A program made the position numbers and the translations under genes. A stretch of DNA of 64,000 nt from JACQHM01 sp964535215 (lineage in GTDB: Bacteria > Methylomirabilota > Methylomirabilia > Methylomirabilales > JACQHM01). The notes below the pieces were generated by a model. The model saw nothing but the letters and a program-made list of their open reading frames with translations, had not been told where the DNA came from and made no database searches. Positions 8,351 to 16,200 of the stretch are shown one piece after another. The stretch lies in assembly GCA_964535215.1 (NCBI GenBank), contig CAZHST010000016.1, forward strand, positions 7,458 to 71,457, in the 5' to 3' direction. How positions within the stretch are numbered: the stretch's first letter is position 1; each line of letters begins with the position of its first letter.

Positions 8351-9361
8351 ATGTTTATCGATACGGCAAGGATCTTTGTGAAGGCCGGGGACGGTGGCAG
8401 GGGATGCGTGAGCTTCCGGCGGGAGAAGTATGTCCCCCGGGGGGGCCCTGACGGGGGGGATGGGGGAAAGGGGGGGAGTGTCTACATTGAAGCGAGCGCT
8501 TCGTACCGCACCCTGGTGGATCAGCGGTATCAGCGGCACTACCGGGCTGAGCGGGGAGGGCACGGCCAGGGAGGGGGCCGGCATGGCCGTTCGGGCGCCG
8601 ATCTCGTCATCCGGGTCCCGGTCGGGACGGTGGTGAAGGATGCCCTTTCCGGCGAGGTCCTGGCCGATCTGGTCAGGGCGGGAGAGCGGGTCCTGGTCGC
8701 CAGGGGCGGGAGGGGGGGGCGGGGGAATGCCCGCTTCGCCACCCCCACGAACCAGGCCCCCCGATACGCCGAGGAGGGGGAAAAGGGGGAGGAGCGGGTG
8801 CTGGACCTGGAGCTCAAGCTCCTGGCCGATGTGGGCCTGGTCGGCCTCCCGAACGCCGGGAAATCCTCCCTTTTAGCGAAGCTTACCGCCGCCCGGCCGA
8901 AGATTGCCGACTATCCGTTTACCACCCTCCATCCGGCCCTCGGGGTCGTCGAGGCCAGACCCTTTCAGAGCTTCGTGATGGCCGACCTCCCCGGGTTGAT
9001 CGAGGGAGCGGCTCGGGGGGCCGGCCTTGGCCTCCAGTTCCTGCGCCACGTGGAACGGACCAGCCTCCTGGTCCAGGTCATTGACATCTCTTATGCCTCG
9101 GGGCAGGACCCTGTTTACGCCTTCGAAGCCGTCGAGGCAGAGATGCAGGCCTACCACCCTGCCCTTCTTCAACGGCCTCGCGTCGTGGCCGCCAACAAGA
9201 TTGATCTCCCCCACGCCAAGAACCTCAAAGCCCTTGAAGCCTTTTGCGCCCAGAGGGGCCTCCGCCTTTTCCCTGTCTCGGCCGTGACCGGAGAGGGGGT
9301 AAGACCGCTGGTGGAGCACCTGGCCTCTGCCCTGACGGAGATGGTAGGAGCGGCTCGATGA
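8351..9361 (+). CDS. obgE: Obg family GTPase
   Basis: 336 residues. The N-terminal Obg fold is glycine-rich (GGPDGGDGGKGGSV). The G domain follows: P-loop GLPNAGKSS near 165, G2 YPFTTLHP, G3 DLPGLIEG, G4 ANKIDLP, G5 PVSAV. There is no C-terminal OCT domain, as in Gram-negative Obg proteins. It associates with the 50S subunit and acts in ribosome maturation and stress control. ATG 8351 is preferred over the adjacent TTG 8348. Its stop overlaps the proB start (ATGA). Confidence 0.95.
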   Translation: MFIDTARIFVKAGDGGRGCVSFRREKYVPRGGPDGGDGGKGGSVYIEASASYRTLVDQRYQRHYRAERGGHGQGGGRHGRSGADLVIRVPVGTVVKDALSGEVLADLVRAGERVLVARGGRGGRGNARFATPTNQAPRYAEEGEKGEERVLDLELKLLADVGLVGLPNAGKSSLLAKLTAARPKIADYPFTTLHPALGVVEARPFQSFVMADLPGLIEGAARGAGLGLQFLRHVERTSLLVQVIDISYASGQDPVYAFEAVEAEMQAYHPALLQRPRVVAANKIDLPHAKNLKALEAFCAQRGLRLFPVSAVTGEGVRPLVEHLASALTEMVGAAR

Positions 9362-10512
9362 GGCGGCCTGACCAACCTTCCCTTGATCGAGCCGGGCTCT
9401 TCAAAGGGGTCCGGTGCCTCGTCGTCAAGGTCGGGTCCGGGGTGTTGAGCAAGGGCGAGTTCAGGCTTCATCGCCCGACCATAGAGCGGCTCTCGGGGGA
9501 GCTGGCCTCGCTCCGCCATCAGGGGCTTCAGGTGGTTCTCGTCTCCTCGGGGGCGATCCTGGCCGGGATGGACCATCTGGGCTTGACCACGCGGCCCAAG
9601 AGCATCCCCTTGAAGCAGGCGGCAGCGGCCGTGGGCCAGAGCTGGCTCATGCGGGCCTATGAAGAGGCCTTCCAGGCTTATGATCAGAAGGTGGCCCAGA
9701 TCCTCCTCACCCAGGAGGACTTCCGTTACCGTCACCGGTACCTGAATGCCCGCAACACCCTCCTCGCCCTCCTGAAGCTTCAGGTCCTCCCCATTGTCAA
9801 TGAGAACGACACGGTGGCGGTCGAGGAGATCAGGTTCGGCGAAAACGACATCCTCTCCGCCCTGGTGGCCCAGCTCGTGGATGCGGACCTCCTGATCATC
9901 CTGACCGACATGGACGGCCTGTTCACGGCCGATCCCCGGAAAGACCCCTCGGCCGGCTTGATCCCCCTCGTCCCGCCCCGGGGCTTCGAGGGCCCCTTTT
10001 GGACGGGGGGGGAGACCTCCTTGACCGGTGTCGGGGGAATGGAGGCGAAGGTGAAGGCTGCCCAGAAAGCCGCCGCCTCCGGCATCCCTGTCATCGTGGC
10101 CAACGGTTTGAAAGAGGCCATCCTCTCGAGGATCCTCCAGGGGGAAGAGGTGGGGACCCTCTTCGTCCCGGCCGTCTCTCGCATGGGGAGCCGAAAGCGG
10201 TGGTTGGCCTTTGCCTCTCACCCCAAGGGCCGGATCGTCGTGGATGAAGGGGCGAAGATGGCCCTGGTCCATCGGGGGAAAAGTTTGCTGCCTTCCGGAA
10301 TCAAGGCGGTCTCGAAGTCGTTCAAGGCCGGTGATGTGGTGGGCCTGGTGGGGGAGGATGGGATCGAGTTTGCCAGGGGCCTGGCGAACTACAGCGCTGA
10401 GGAGGTGGAGCGGATCAAGGGAAAGAAGAGCACGGAGATCGAGGCTATCCTGGGTCAGAAACCCTACGACGAGGTGGTCCATCGGGATAACCTGGTCATC
10501 CTCAAAGGGTGA
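9358..10512 (+). CDS. proB: Glutamate 5-kinase
   Basis: 384 residues. The amino-acid kinase domain covers about 20-270 (VVKVGSGVLS, VSSGAI, NENDTVAV, FGENDILSA, LTDMDGLF). A PUA domain follows from about 285 to the end. It phosphorylates glutamate in the first step of proline synthesis and is normally feedback-inhibited by proline. The start overlaps the obgE stop and is preceded by a GGAG. The gene continues into proA after 71 bases, so the two pathway enzymes are co-expressed. Confidence 0.95.
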   Translation: MRRPDQPSLDRAGLFKGVRCLVVKVGSGVLSKGEFRLHRPTIERLSGELASLRHQGLQVVLVSSGAILAGMDHLGLTTRPKSIPLKQAAAAVGQSWLMRAYEEAFQAYDQKVAQILLTQEDFRYRHRYLNARNTLLALLKLQVLPIVNENDTVAVEEIRFGENDILSALVAQLVDADLLIILTDMDGLFTADPRKDPSAGLIPLVPPRGFEGPFWTGGETSLTGVGGMEAKVKAAQKAAASGIPVIVANGLKEAILSRILQGEEVGTLFVPAVSRMGSRKRWLAFASHPKGRIVVDEGAKMALVHRGKSLLPSGIKAVSKSFKAGDVVGLVGEDGIEFARGLANYSAEEVERIKGKKSTEIEAILGQKPYDEVVHRDNLVILKG

Positions 10513-10583
10513 GGTCCAGATAAGCCATCAGCCGCGAAAAGGGGGGGAACGCCCCAGCGCCAATTTCTGGTGGAGTGATCAGC

Positions 10584-11849
10584 ATGCAGGAGATCGTGGC
10601 CATCGCCGAGGAGGCCAAGCGGGCCTCGCGCCTCTTGGCGCGGGTGGAGACCGAGGTCAAGAACCAGGCCCTTATGGCCATGGCCGAGGGGCTCCTCAGG
10701 GAGAAGAGCAGGATCCTTGAAGCCAACGCTCAGGATCTGGCCGCCGCCAGGGAAGAAGGGCATCCGAGAGCCTTCCTCGACCGCCTGACCCTTGACGAGA
10801 AGAGGCTGACCCAGATGGCCAATGCCCTTCGGGAGATCGCCAGGCTCCCTGACCCTGTGGGGGAGGTGACCGGGATGTGGAGGAGGCCGAACGGCCTCCT
10901 GGTCGGGCGGATGCGGGTCCCCCTGGGGGTCATTGGGGTGATCTACGAGTCGAGACCTTCCGTCACGGCCGATGCCGCCGGCCTCTGCTTGAAATCCGGG
11001 AACGCCGTCATCCTCCGGGGGGGGAGGGAGGCGCTCCGCTCCAACGGGGCCCTTGTGGATGTCTTGAGCGAAGCCGCCTCGTCAGCCGGTCTCCCCAGGG
11101 GGTGCCTGGGGTTTGTCAGGACGACGGATCGGGCCGCCGTCCGGGAGCTCTTGACCCTGGATCGCTACCTCGACCTGATCATCCCCAGGGGGGGTGAGGA
11201 GCTGATCCGGATGGTCAGGGAGGTCTCGAGGATCCCGGTCATCGCCCACGAGAAAGGGCTCTGCCATACCTACGTGGACGAGGCTGCGGACCTGGGGATG
11301 GCCGAGGAGATCTGCTACAATGCCAAGGTCGAGCGGCCAGGGGTCTGCAATGCGATGGAGACCCTGCTGGTCCATGAGGGGGTCGCGAAGGACTTTCTGC
11401 CAAGGATGGTGGAGCGCCTGACCAGGGCCGGGGTGGAGGTCAGGGGATGCCCCAGGACCCGGGCGATCATCCCATCGGTGAAGGAAGCAACGGACGTTGA
11501 TTGGGAGACCGAGTACTTAGATCTGATCCTTTCCGTCAAGGTTGTCTCCTCGTTTGAGGAGGCGGTGGAGCACATCGCCCGGTACGGCTCAGGGTTGGCC
11601 GAGGCTATTGTCACAAGGGATCATAGCAGGGCGATGCGGTTCTTACGGGAGGTGGATGCCTCCGCCGTGTTCGTGAACGCTTCCACCCGCTTCACCGACG
11701 GTGGGGAGTTTGGGATGGGGGCGGAGATGGGGATCAGCACCCAGAAGCTCCACGCCCGGGGCCCCATGGGCCTGAAGGAGCTGACCTCCGAGAAGTTCAT
11801 CGTCTTCGGCGAGGGCCATGTCCGGGACTCCCGGAAAGGAGCCTTCTGA
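10584..11849 (+). CDS. proA: Glutamate-5-semialdehyde dehydrogenase
   Basis: 421 residues of the aldehyde-dehydrogenase superfamily, gamma-glutamyl phosphate reductase branch. Characteristic stretches are GVIGVIYESRPSVTAD, SGNAVILRGG, and the catalytic cysteine region KVERPGVCNAMETLL. It reduces gamma-glutamyl phosphate with NADPH in proline synthesis, working directly after ProB. A GTG at 10575 is also in frame, but ATG 10584 has a better spaced GGTGGAG. Confidence 0.95.
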   Translation: MQEIVAIAEEAKRASRLLARVETEVKNQALMAMAEGLLREKSRILEANAQDLAAAREEGHPRAFLDRLTLDEKRLTQMANALREIARLPDPVGEVTGMWRRPNGLLVGRMRVPLGVIGVIYESRPSVTADAAGLCLKSGNAVILRGGREALRSNGALVDVLSEAASSAGLPRGCLGFVRTTDRAAVRELLTLDRYLDLIIPRGGEELIRMVREVSRIPVIAHEKGLCHTYVDEAADLGMAEEICYNAKVERPGVCNAMETLLVHEGVAKDFLPRMVERLTRAGVEVRGCPRTRAIIPSVKEATDVDWETEYLDLILSVKVVSSFEEAVEHIARYGSGLAEAIVTRDHSRAMRFLREVDASAVFVNASTRFTDGGEFGMGAEMGISTQKLHARGPMGLKELTSEKFIVFGEGHVRDSRKGAF

Positions 11850-11891
11850 GGTCAGGAATGAAAAGGGTCAGGGCTTAAGGAGGAGCAGGGG

Positions 11892-12575
11892 ATGCGCATT
11901 GGTGTCATTGGGGGGACCTTCGACCCGATCCACCTTGGCCACCTTCGGGCTGCTGAGGAGATCTACTGGGCTTTTGGCCTCGACAAGATCATCTTCGTCC
12001 CTGCCGCCAGGCCGCCCCACAAGGAGAAGGCCATGGCCTCGGCCATCCACCGTTACGAGATGGTCTCCCTCGCGACGGTCTTCACCCCCTACTTCACCGT
12101 CTCCCCCATCGAGCTGAAAAGGCCGGGTCGTTCGTACACGGTGGAAACCATCCGGGAGTTCCGGCGGATCTACGGCGATGATGCTGATCTTTACTTTATC
12201 ATGGGGGTGGACGCCTTCCTGGACATGGCCAACTGGAAGGACCCCAAAGAGATCATCCACTCCGTCCAGGTCATTGTCACGGCCAGGCCGGGCTGGCGGC
12301 TTGACCAGGTGGAGAAGGTGCTTACCCTGGAGCAGAAGCGGCGCTTAGGTGACCCGAAGTTTCAATACCTGAAGATCTCGGAGATCACCCCCGAGATCGC
12401 CCGCCGCAAGCATGAATCGGATGTGGTCCTCCTAGTCGAGGTCGTCTCCCTGGACATCTCGTCCCATGAGATCCGGAAGCTTGTGGAGGAGGGGAGGAGC
12501 ATCCGGTTCCTGGTCACCGACACCGTCGCGGCCTATATGGCCAAGAACCGTCTCTATCAAAGGAAGCGTTCTTGA
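11892..12575 (+). CDS. nadD: Nicotinate-nucleotide adenylyltransferase
   Basis: 227 residues. The nucleotidyltransferase signature GGTFDPIHLGHL is at residues 7-18 and the SxxxIR-type motif is present as SSHEIRKL near the C-terminus. The enzyme forms deamido-NAD from nicotinate mononucleotide and ATP. AAGGAGGAGCAGGGG provides the ribosome site. Its stop codon overlaps the next frame, consistent with translational coupling to rsfS, the usual neighbour. Confidence 0.95.
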   Translation: MRIGVIGGTFDPIHLGHLRAAEEIYWAFGLDKIIFVPAARPPHKEKAMASAIHRYEMVSLATVFTPYFTVSPIELKRPGRSYTVETIREFRRIYGDDADLYFIMGVDAFLDMANWKDPKEIIHSVQVIVTARPGWRLDQVEKVLTLEQKRRLGDPKFQYLKISEITPEIARRKHESDVVLLVEVVSLDISSHEIRKLVEEGRSIRFLVTDTVAAYMAKNRLYQRKRS

Positions 12576-12937
12576 GGCAGAGGAGGGAGGACATTCTCAC
12601 GACAGAGGAGCTGGTGAAGCTGGCGGCCGAGGCGGCCTCCGAGGTCAAGCCTAGGTATCTAGCGGTCTTGGACCTGCGGGGCCTCTGTTCGTTCACAGAC
12701 CACTTCATCATCATCAGCGCCGATACGGACCGGCAGGTCCGGGCCCTCGCCGACCGGGTCGAGGAGCGGCTCGCCAAAACCCAGGCACGAATTTTGCACC
12801 ATAAAGAAGGATACCAGGAGGCACGCTGGATTCTGCTTGACTACCACGACTTCGTCGTCCATATTTTTGACGAAGAAACGAGGCGCTACTACGATCTGGA
12901 GGGTCTCTGGGCGGATGCCCCGAAGCGACAGTTTTGA
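12572..12937 (+). CDS. rsfS: Ribosome silencing factor RsfS
   Basis: 121 residues from TTG 12572 (overlapping the nadD stop). The RsfS/DUF143 core is clear: VLDLRGLCSFTDHFIIISADTDRQVRALAD and DYHDFVVHIFDEETRRYYDLEGLW. RsfS binds L14 on the 50S subunit and blocks subunit joining. Family members usually start close to the TEELVKLA segment. An AGGAGG at 12581-12586 is spaced for an ATT codon at 12593, so initiation at ATT rather than TTG is possible. The 3' end overlaps the start of the AAA+ regulator. Confidence 0.92.
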   Translation: MRQRREDILTTEELVKLAAEAASEVKPRYLAVLDLRGLCSFTDHFIIISADTDRQVRALADRVEERLAKTQARILHHKEGYQEARWILLDYHDFVVHIFDEETRRYYDLEGLWADAPKRQF

Positions 12938-13898
12938 AGCAGGGGCGTTGTTCGGCAAGGACCGGCGGGGGTTCTCAGCCCTGATGGCGAAAAGCCCCTC
13001 CATGCGGGAGGTCCTCCGGTTGGCCTCCCAGGTTGCAGGGACCGATGCCACGGTCCTCATCCAGGGGGAAAGTGGGACGGGCAAAGAGGTGTTGGCCCGG
13101 GCCCTTCATGAGGAGAGCCACCGGCGGGATGGCCCGTTCGTCAAGGTTGACTGTGCCGTCCTGCCTGAGACCCTCTTGGAAAGCGAGCTCTTCGGGCATG
13201 AGAAGGGGGCCTTCACCGACGCCGTCCAGAAGAAGCTTGGACGGCTGGAGCTGGCTCATGAGGGAACGTTGTTCCTGGACGAGGTGGGGGAGATGTCCCC
13301 GCTGCTTCAGGCCAAGATCCTCAGGGTCCTGGAGGAGCGGGTCTTTGAGCGGGTGGGGGGGACCGAGACCATCAGGGTGGATGTCCGGATCATCGCCGCC
13401 ACCAACAAGAACCTGGAGGAGGCCCTCCGGGAGAATCGCTTCCGGGAGGATCTCTACTTTCGGTTGAATGTGTTCCCCCTGCGTCTTCCCCCCTTGCGAA
13501 GGCGCCGGGAAGACATCCCGTTGCTGGCGGAGGCGTTCCTGGCCCACTACGCCAGGAAGTATGGAAAGGCGGTGCGGGAGTTCGATCAGGAGGCCATCAA
13601 CCTCCTCCTCCGGTATCCCTGGCCCGGGAACGTCAGGGAACTGGAGCACACCATCGAGCGGGCGGTCCTCCTCTCCGAAGGCCCCGGCTTGGGGCCGGAG
13701 GATCTGGATTTAGACCTCCTGGCCGTTGGGGTGGGGGATGGGGCCGAAGACGAGGGGATGACCCTCTCTGATCTGGAGCGGGAGTACATCAAACGGGTTT
13801 TGAAGAAGGTCAGGGGCCATAAGGGTCGGGCGGCGAAGATTCTGGGGATCAACCGGAAGACTTTGCTGGAGAAACGGAAGCGGTACGGGCTGGGCTGA
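12915..13898 (+). CDS. Sigma-54-type AAA+ transcriptional activator without receiver domain
   Basis: About 327 residues. The AAA+ domain has Walker A GESGTGKE, the sigma-54 contact loop as GAFTDA (instead of the canonical GAFTGA), Walker B TLFLDEVGEM, and the arginine-finger region RFREDLYFRLNVFPL. A C-terminal Fis-type helix-turn-helix ends GRAAKILGINRKTLLEKRK. There is no N-terminal sensor or receiver, so activity may be controlled by level or by a partner. ATG 12915 lies inside rsfS; TTG 12948 and ATG 12984 are alternatives. Coupling to rsfS suggests co-expression. Targets are unknown. Confidence 0.85.
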   Translation: MPRSDSFEAGALFGKDRRGFSALMAKSPSMREVLRLASQVAGTDATVLIQGESGTGKEVLARALHEESHRRDGPFVKVDCAVLPETLLESELFGHEKGAFTDAVQKKLGRLELAHEGTLFLDEVGEMSPLLQAKILRVLEERVFERVGGTETIRVDVRIIAATNKNLEEALRENRFREDLYFRLNVFPLRLPPLRRRREDIPLLAEAFLAHYARKYGKAVREFDQEAINLLLRYPWPGNVRELEHTIERAVLLSEGPGLGPEDLDLDLLAVGVGDGAEDEGMTLSDLEREYIKRVLKKVRGHKGRAAKILGINRKTLLEKRKRYGLG

Positions 13899-13929
13899 GG
13901 GCATCCAGTTCGCAGGGAGGGAGGGCACG

Positions 13930-14277
13930 ATGCAGACATCGAAGCTCGAGCTGTTCAAGCAGAGGCTCCTGGAGAAGAGGCGGGCGCTCTTAAGCGAGGT
14001 CCGGGAGCGAAAGGCGACGACCATGGAGGCGGGGAGCGACGGCATCCAGGACATCGCCGATCAGGCCTCCACCGCCTACACCAAGGAGTTCCTCCTCTCC
14101 ATCGGCGATGCGGAGCGGAGGCTCCTTCGACAGGTGGATGAGGCCTTGGAGAAGATTGCGGGGGGACGCTACGGCCTGTGCGAGAAGTGCGGCGAGGAGA
14201 TCCACGAAAAGCGCCTGGAGGCCCTCCCCTTTGCCAAGTACTGCATCTCCTGTCAGGAGGAGGAGGAGCGCCGGTAA
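13930..14277 (+). CDS. TraR/DksA family zinc-finger protein
   Basis: 115 residues. An N-terminal coiled-coil (about 5-40) is followed by a DksA-type C4 finger, CEKCGEEIHEKRLEALP then CISCQ at 81-109. DksA proteins enter the RNA polymerase secondary channel and, with ppGpp, change promoter response. The coiled-coil tip normally carries the acidic DxxDxA pattern; here GIQDIADQAS is the comparable stretch, close to a canonical DxADxA tip. It is shorter than E. coli DksA and typical of the general family in GC-rich bacteria. Confidence 0.88.
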   Translation: MQTSKLELFKQRLLEKRRALLSEVRERKATTMEAGSDGIQDIADQASTAYTKEFLLSIGDAERRLLRQVDEALEKIAGGRYGLCEKCGEEIHEKRLEALPFAKYCISCQEEEERR

Positions 14278-14334
14278 GGGGGGTCGGGCGTCGGTTTGAT
14301 CACGCTCTCTTTCCCCTTGACCTTCGCAGGATCC

Positions 14335-14354
14335 AAAGGCCTGCGGCTTTTTTA
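14335..14354 (+). terminator. Probable intrinsic terminator after the dksA-like gene
   Basis: AAAG(G)CC, loop TGC, GGCTTT form a short stem with one bulged base, followed by a run of T residues (TTTTTATCTTT). It lies 60 bases after the DksA-like gene. Immediately downstream (about 14363-14399) is another degenerate 7-base array. Confidence 0.45.
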
Positions 14355-14440
14355 TCTTTGACGACTGAGGGCTGACGGCCGAACGTCCGCTTTCTGCTAG
14401 CCTTGCCTTCCTCCAGGGATGTCAAAGCGAGGCCTCGCCG

Positions 14441-15178
14441 ATGCGGGAGCTTCTGGCCGCCTTCCTCCATCTCCTCTTCCCGGTCCCTTGTCTCGCCTGC
14501 TCCTCTCCCCTGGATGCCCGGGGACGCGCCATGATCTGCGGCGCCTGCTGGACGAAGGTCCGTCCCCCCCGGGAACCGTTCTGCCCCCGGTGTGGGTGGC
14601 CCTTCCCTTCCTCCCTGGCCGTCCGATTGACCCCTGAATACCTCTGCGGTCCTTGTCAGACGCGGAGGGTCTATTTCTCTTCGGCCCGGGCGGCGGCCCT
14701 CTACGAGGAGGATGGGGTCATCCGTCAGGCCATCCTCGCGTGGAAATATGGCCGGAAGCTCCCCCTGGGCCAACACCTGGGGGCCTTCATGGCCGAGGCG
14801 GCCTACGGGCGGGTCGAGGTGGCCTCCTACGATTGCCTCATCCCTGTCCCGTTGCACGAGAAACGGGAGCGGGAACGGGGGTTTAATCAAGCCTTTCTGT
14901 TGGCCCAGGCCCTGTCGAGGCGTTTCGATGTCCCCGTCGAGCGGAAGGCCCTTGTGAGAGCCCGCTCCACGAGCCCGCAGGAGGGGAATCGGAAGGCCAG
15001 GGAGGAGAACGTGAGGGGGGCCTTCCAGGTTGTCAGGCCTGAGAGGATTGCTGGGAGGCGGATCTTGTTGGTTGATGATGTCTACACCACAGGGGCGACC
15101 GTGAACGAGTGTGCCAAGGTGCTGGTGAAGGCTGGTGCCGGGGAGGTAGCCGTCTACACACTGGCCCGGGTCCTGTAG
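14441..15178 (+). CDS. ComF family phosphoribosyltransferase-like protein
   Basis: 245 residues. The N-terminus has zinc-binding pairs CLAC, CGAC, CPRC and CGPC typical of ComF. The C-terminal half is a type I phosphoribosyltransferase fold with the PRPP loop ILLVDDVYTTGAT near 207. ComF is a cytosolic protein needed for DNA uptake in competent bacteria, though its catalytic role is unproven. No other competence genes are near. The gene stands alone between the terminator and ridA. Confidence 0.9.
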   Translation: MRELLAAFLHLLFPVPCLACSSPLDARGRAMICGACWTKVRPPREPFCPRCGWPFPSSLAVRLTPEYLCGPCQTRRVYFSSARAAALYEEDGVIRQAILAWKYGRKLPLGQHLGAFMAEAAYGRVEVASYDCLIPVPLHEKRERERGFNQAFLLAQALSRRFDVPVERKALVRARSTSPQEGNRKAREENVRGAFQVVRPERIAGRRILLVDDVYTTGATVNECAKVLVKAGAGEVAVYTLARVL

Positions 15179-15214
15179 CCGTCCAGGAGCAGGAAGGGGC
15201 TGGAAAAGGAGGGG

Positions 15215-15610
15215 ATGATGAGCCGGGAGCCGATCCGATCGCCGCGCGTCTCTGTGGTCCCCGGGGCGCCTTACACGCCGGGGATCAAGGCGGAGGGGAA
15301 GAAGATCCTCTTCATCTCCGGACAGGTGGCCACCGATGCTCAGGGGAACCTGGTCGGGAGAGGGGATATCCGGGCCCAGGTCCGGCAGGTGATGGAGAAC
15401 ATCAAAGCCTTGCTGGAAGTCGAAGGGGCCACCCTCCAGGATGTGGCGAAGCTGACCATCTACATCACCGAGCGGGAGTACTTTCCCGTTACGGCTGAGA
15501 TCCGCCGGGAATACTTCACGGAGCCTTATCCGGCCTCGACCTTGGTGGTGGTCCAGGGTCTCGTTCACCCGGACTACCTGGTTGAGATCGAGGCCATCGC
15601 CGTCGTTTAG
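15215..15610 (+). CDS. RidA family protein (2-iminoacid deaminase type)
   Basis: 131 residues of the YjgF/RidA fold. Recognisable parts are GAPYTPGIKA, FISGQVATDAQGNLV, DVAKLTIYITE, and the active-site-like YPASTLVVVQGLVHPDYLVEIEAIAV. The consensus Arg is replaced: YPASTLVVV has no Arg where canonical RidA has RS/A(V/C), so this may be one of the Rid subgroups without deaminase activity. AAGGAGG is 3 to 5 bases before the two possible ATGs (15215, 15218). It forms a short operon with the next gene. Confidence 0.85.
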   Translation: MMSREPIRSPRVSVVPGAPYTPGIKAEGKKILFISGQVATDAQGNLVGRGDIRAQVRQVMENIKALLEVEGATLQDVAKLTIYITEREYFPVTAEIRREYFTEPYPASTLVVVQGLVHPDYLVEIEAIAVV

Positions 15611-15631
15611 ATCAGGGAAGAGGAGGAGGCT

Positions 15632-16060
15632 GTGGACACGATGCAGGTCTTGAAGTTGACGGAGGAAGGGGTGGAAAAGATCATGAGAGCGGCGGTCGCG
15701 AAGGCCAAGGAGGTTGGGGTGCCGATGAGCATTGCCGTCGTTGATGAGGGGACGAACCTGCTGGCCTTCGTCCGGACGCAGGGCGGGAAGCCTCACAATG
15801 TCCGGATCGCCCTGGCAAAGGCCAGGGCCGCTGCCTCGAACCGGATGCCGACGGGGAAGATCGGCTCGGTGGGGCAGCCGTTGGACGAAGCGGGGGCGGT
15901 GGCCATCATGTTGGCCGCGGGTCCGGACCTCTACACCACCCTCCCCGGAGGCCTTCCCATCTTGGTCCAGGGGCAGTGTGTGGGGGGGATCGGCGTGAGC
16001 GGGGGGACCGGGGAGCAGGACCTGGCGGTGGCCCAGGCCGGCCTGGCGGCCCTCACATGA
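15632..16060 (+). CDS. GlcG/HbpS family protein
   Basis: 142 residues of the DUF336 family: VDEGTNLLAFVRTQGGKPHNVRIALAKARAAAS and GGLPILVQGQCVGGIGVSGG. Some relatives (HbpS) bind haem extracellularly and others (GlcG) sit in glycolate operons; there is no signal peptide here, so it is likely cytosolic. The start is GTG 15632 or ATG 15641. It follows RidA by 21 bases and precedes the glycolytic gene block, separated from it by a promoter. No specific function can be given. Confidence 0.85.
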   Translation: MDTMQVLKLTEEGVEKIMRAAVAKAKEVGVPMSIAVVDEGTNLLAFVRTQGGKPHNVRIALAKARAAASNRMPTGKIGSVGQPLDEAGAVAIMLAAGPDLYTTLPGGLPILVQGQCVGGIGVSGGTGEQDLAVAQAGLAALT

Positions 16061-16097
16061 AAGGGAACCCTCATCCCGGGGAGGGCTGGGTTTCCGA

Positions 16098-16126
16098 TTG
16101 ACTTTCCCGGTGAAACCCTCTAGCAT
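16098..16126 (+). promoter_or_regulatory. Sigma70-type promoter for the gap-pgk operon
   Basis: TTGACT at 16098-16103 and TAGCAT at 16121-16126 with a 17-base spacer, 75 bases upstream of gap. Confidence 0.6.
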
Positions 16127-16135
16127 GGTAAGGGC

Positions 16136-16156
16136 AAGCGTTCAGGCTGAACGCTT
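16136..16156 (+). promoter_or_regulatory. Perfect inverted repeat in the gap leader (operator or attenuator candidate)
   Basis: AAGCGTTCAG and CTGAACGCTT form a perfect 10-bp inverted repeat around one central G, beginning 10 bases after the -10 hexamer. A T-rich run (TTACCTTATTTTTG) follows. In DNA it could be an operator overlapping the start site; in RNA it could be an attenuator hairpin. Confidence 0.5.
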
Positions 16157-16200
16157 ACCTTATTTTTGCGGTCCTGTTTCAGAGGCGAAGGAGGGCAACC

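Noticed and set aside
14300..16126. 608-codon minus-strand frame
   Set aside because: It covers comF, ridA and the GlcG-like gene in antisense and crosses a promoter and terminator, so it is an artefact of GC bias.
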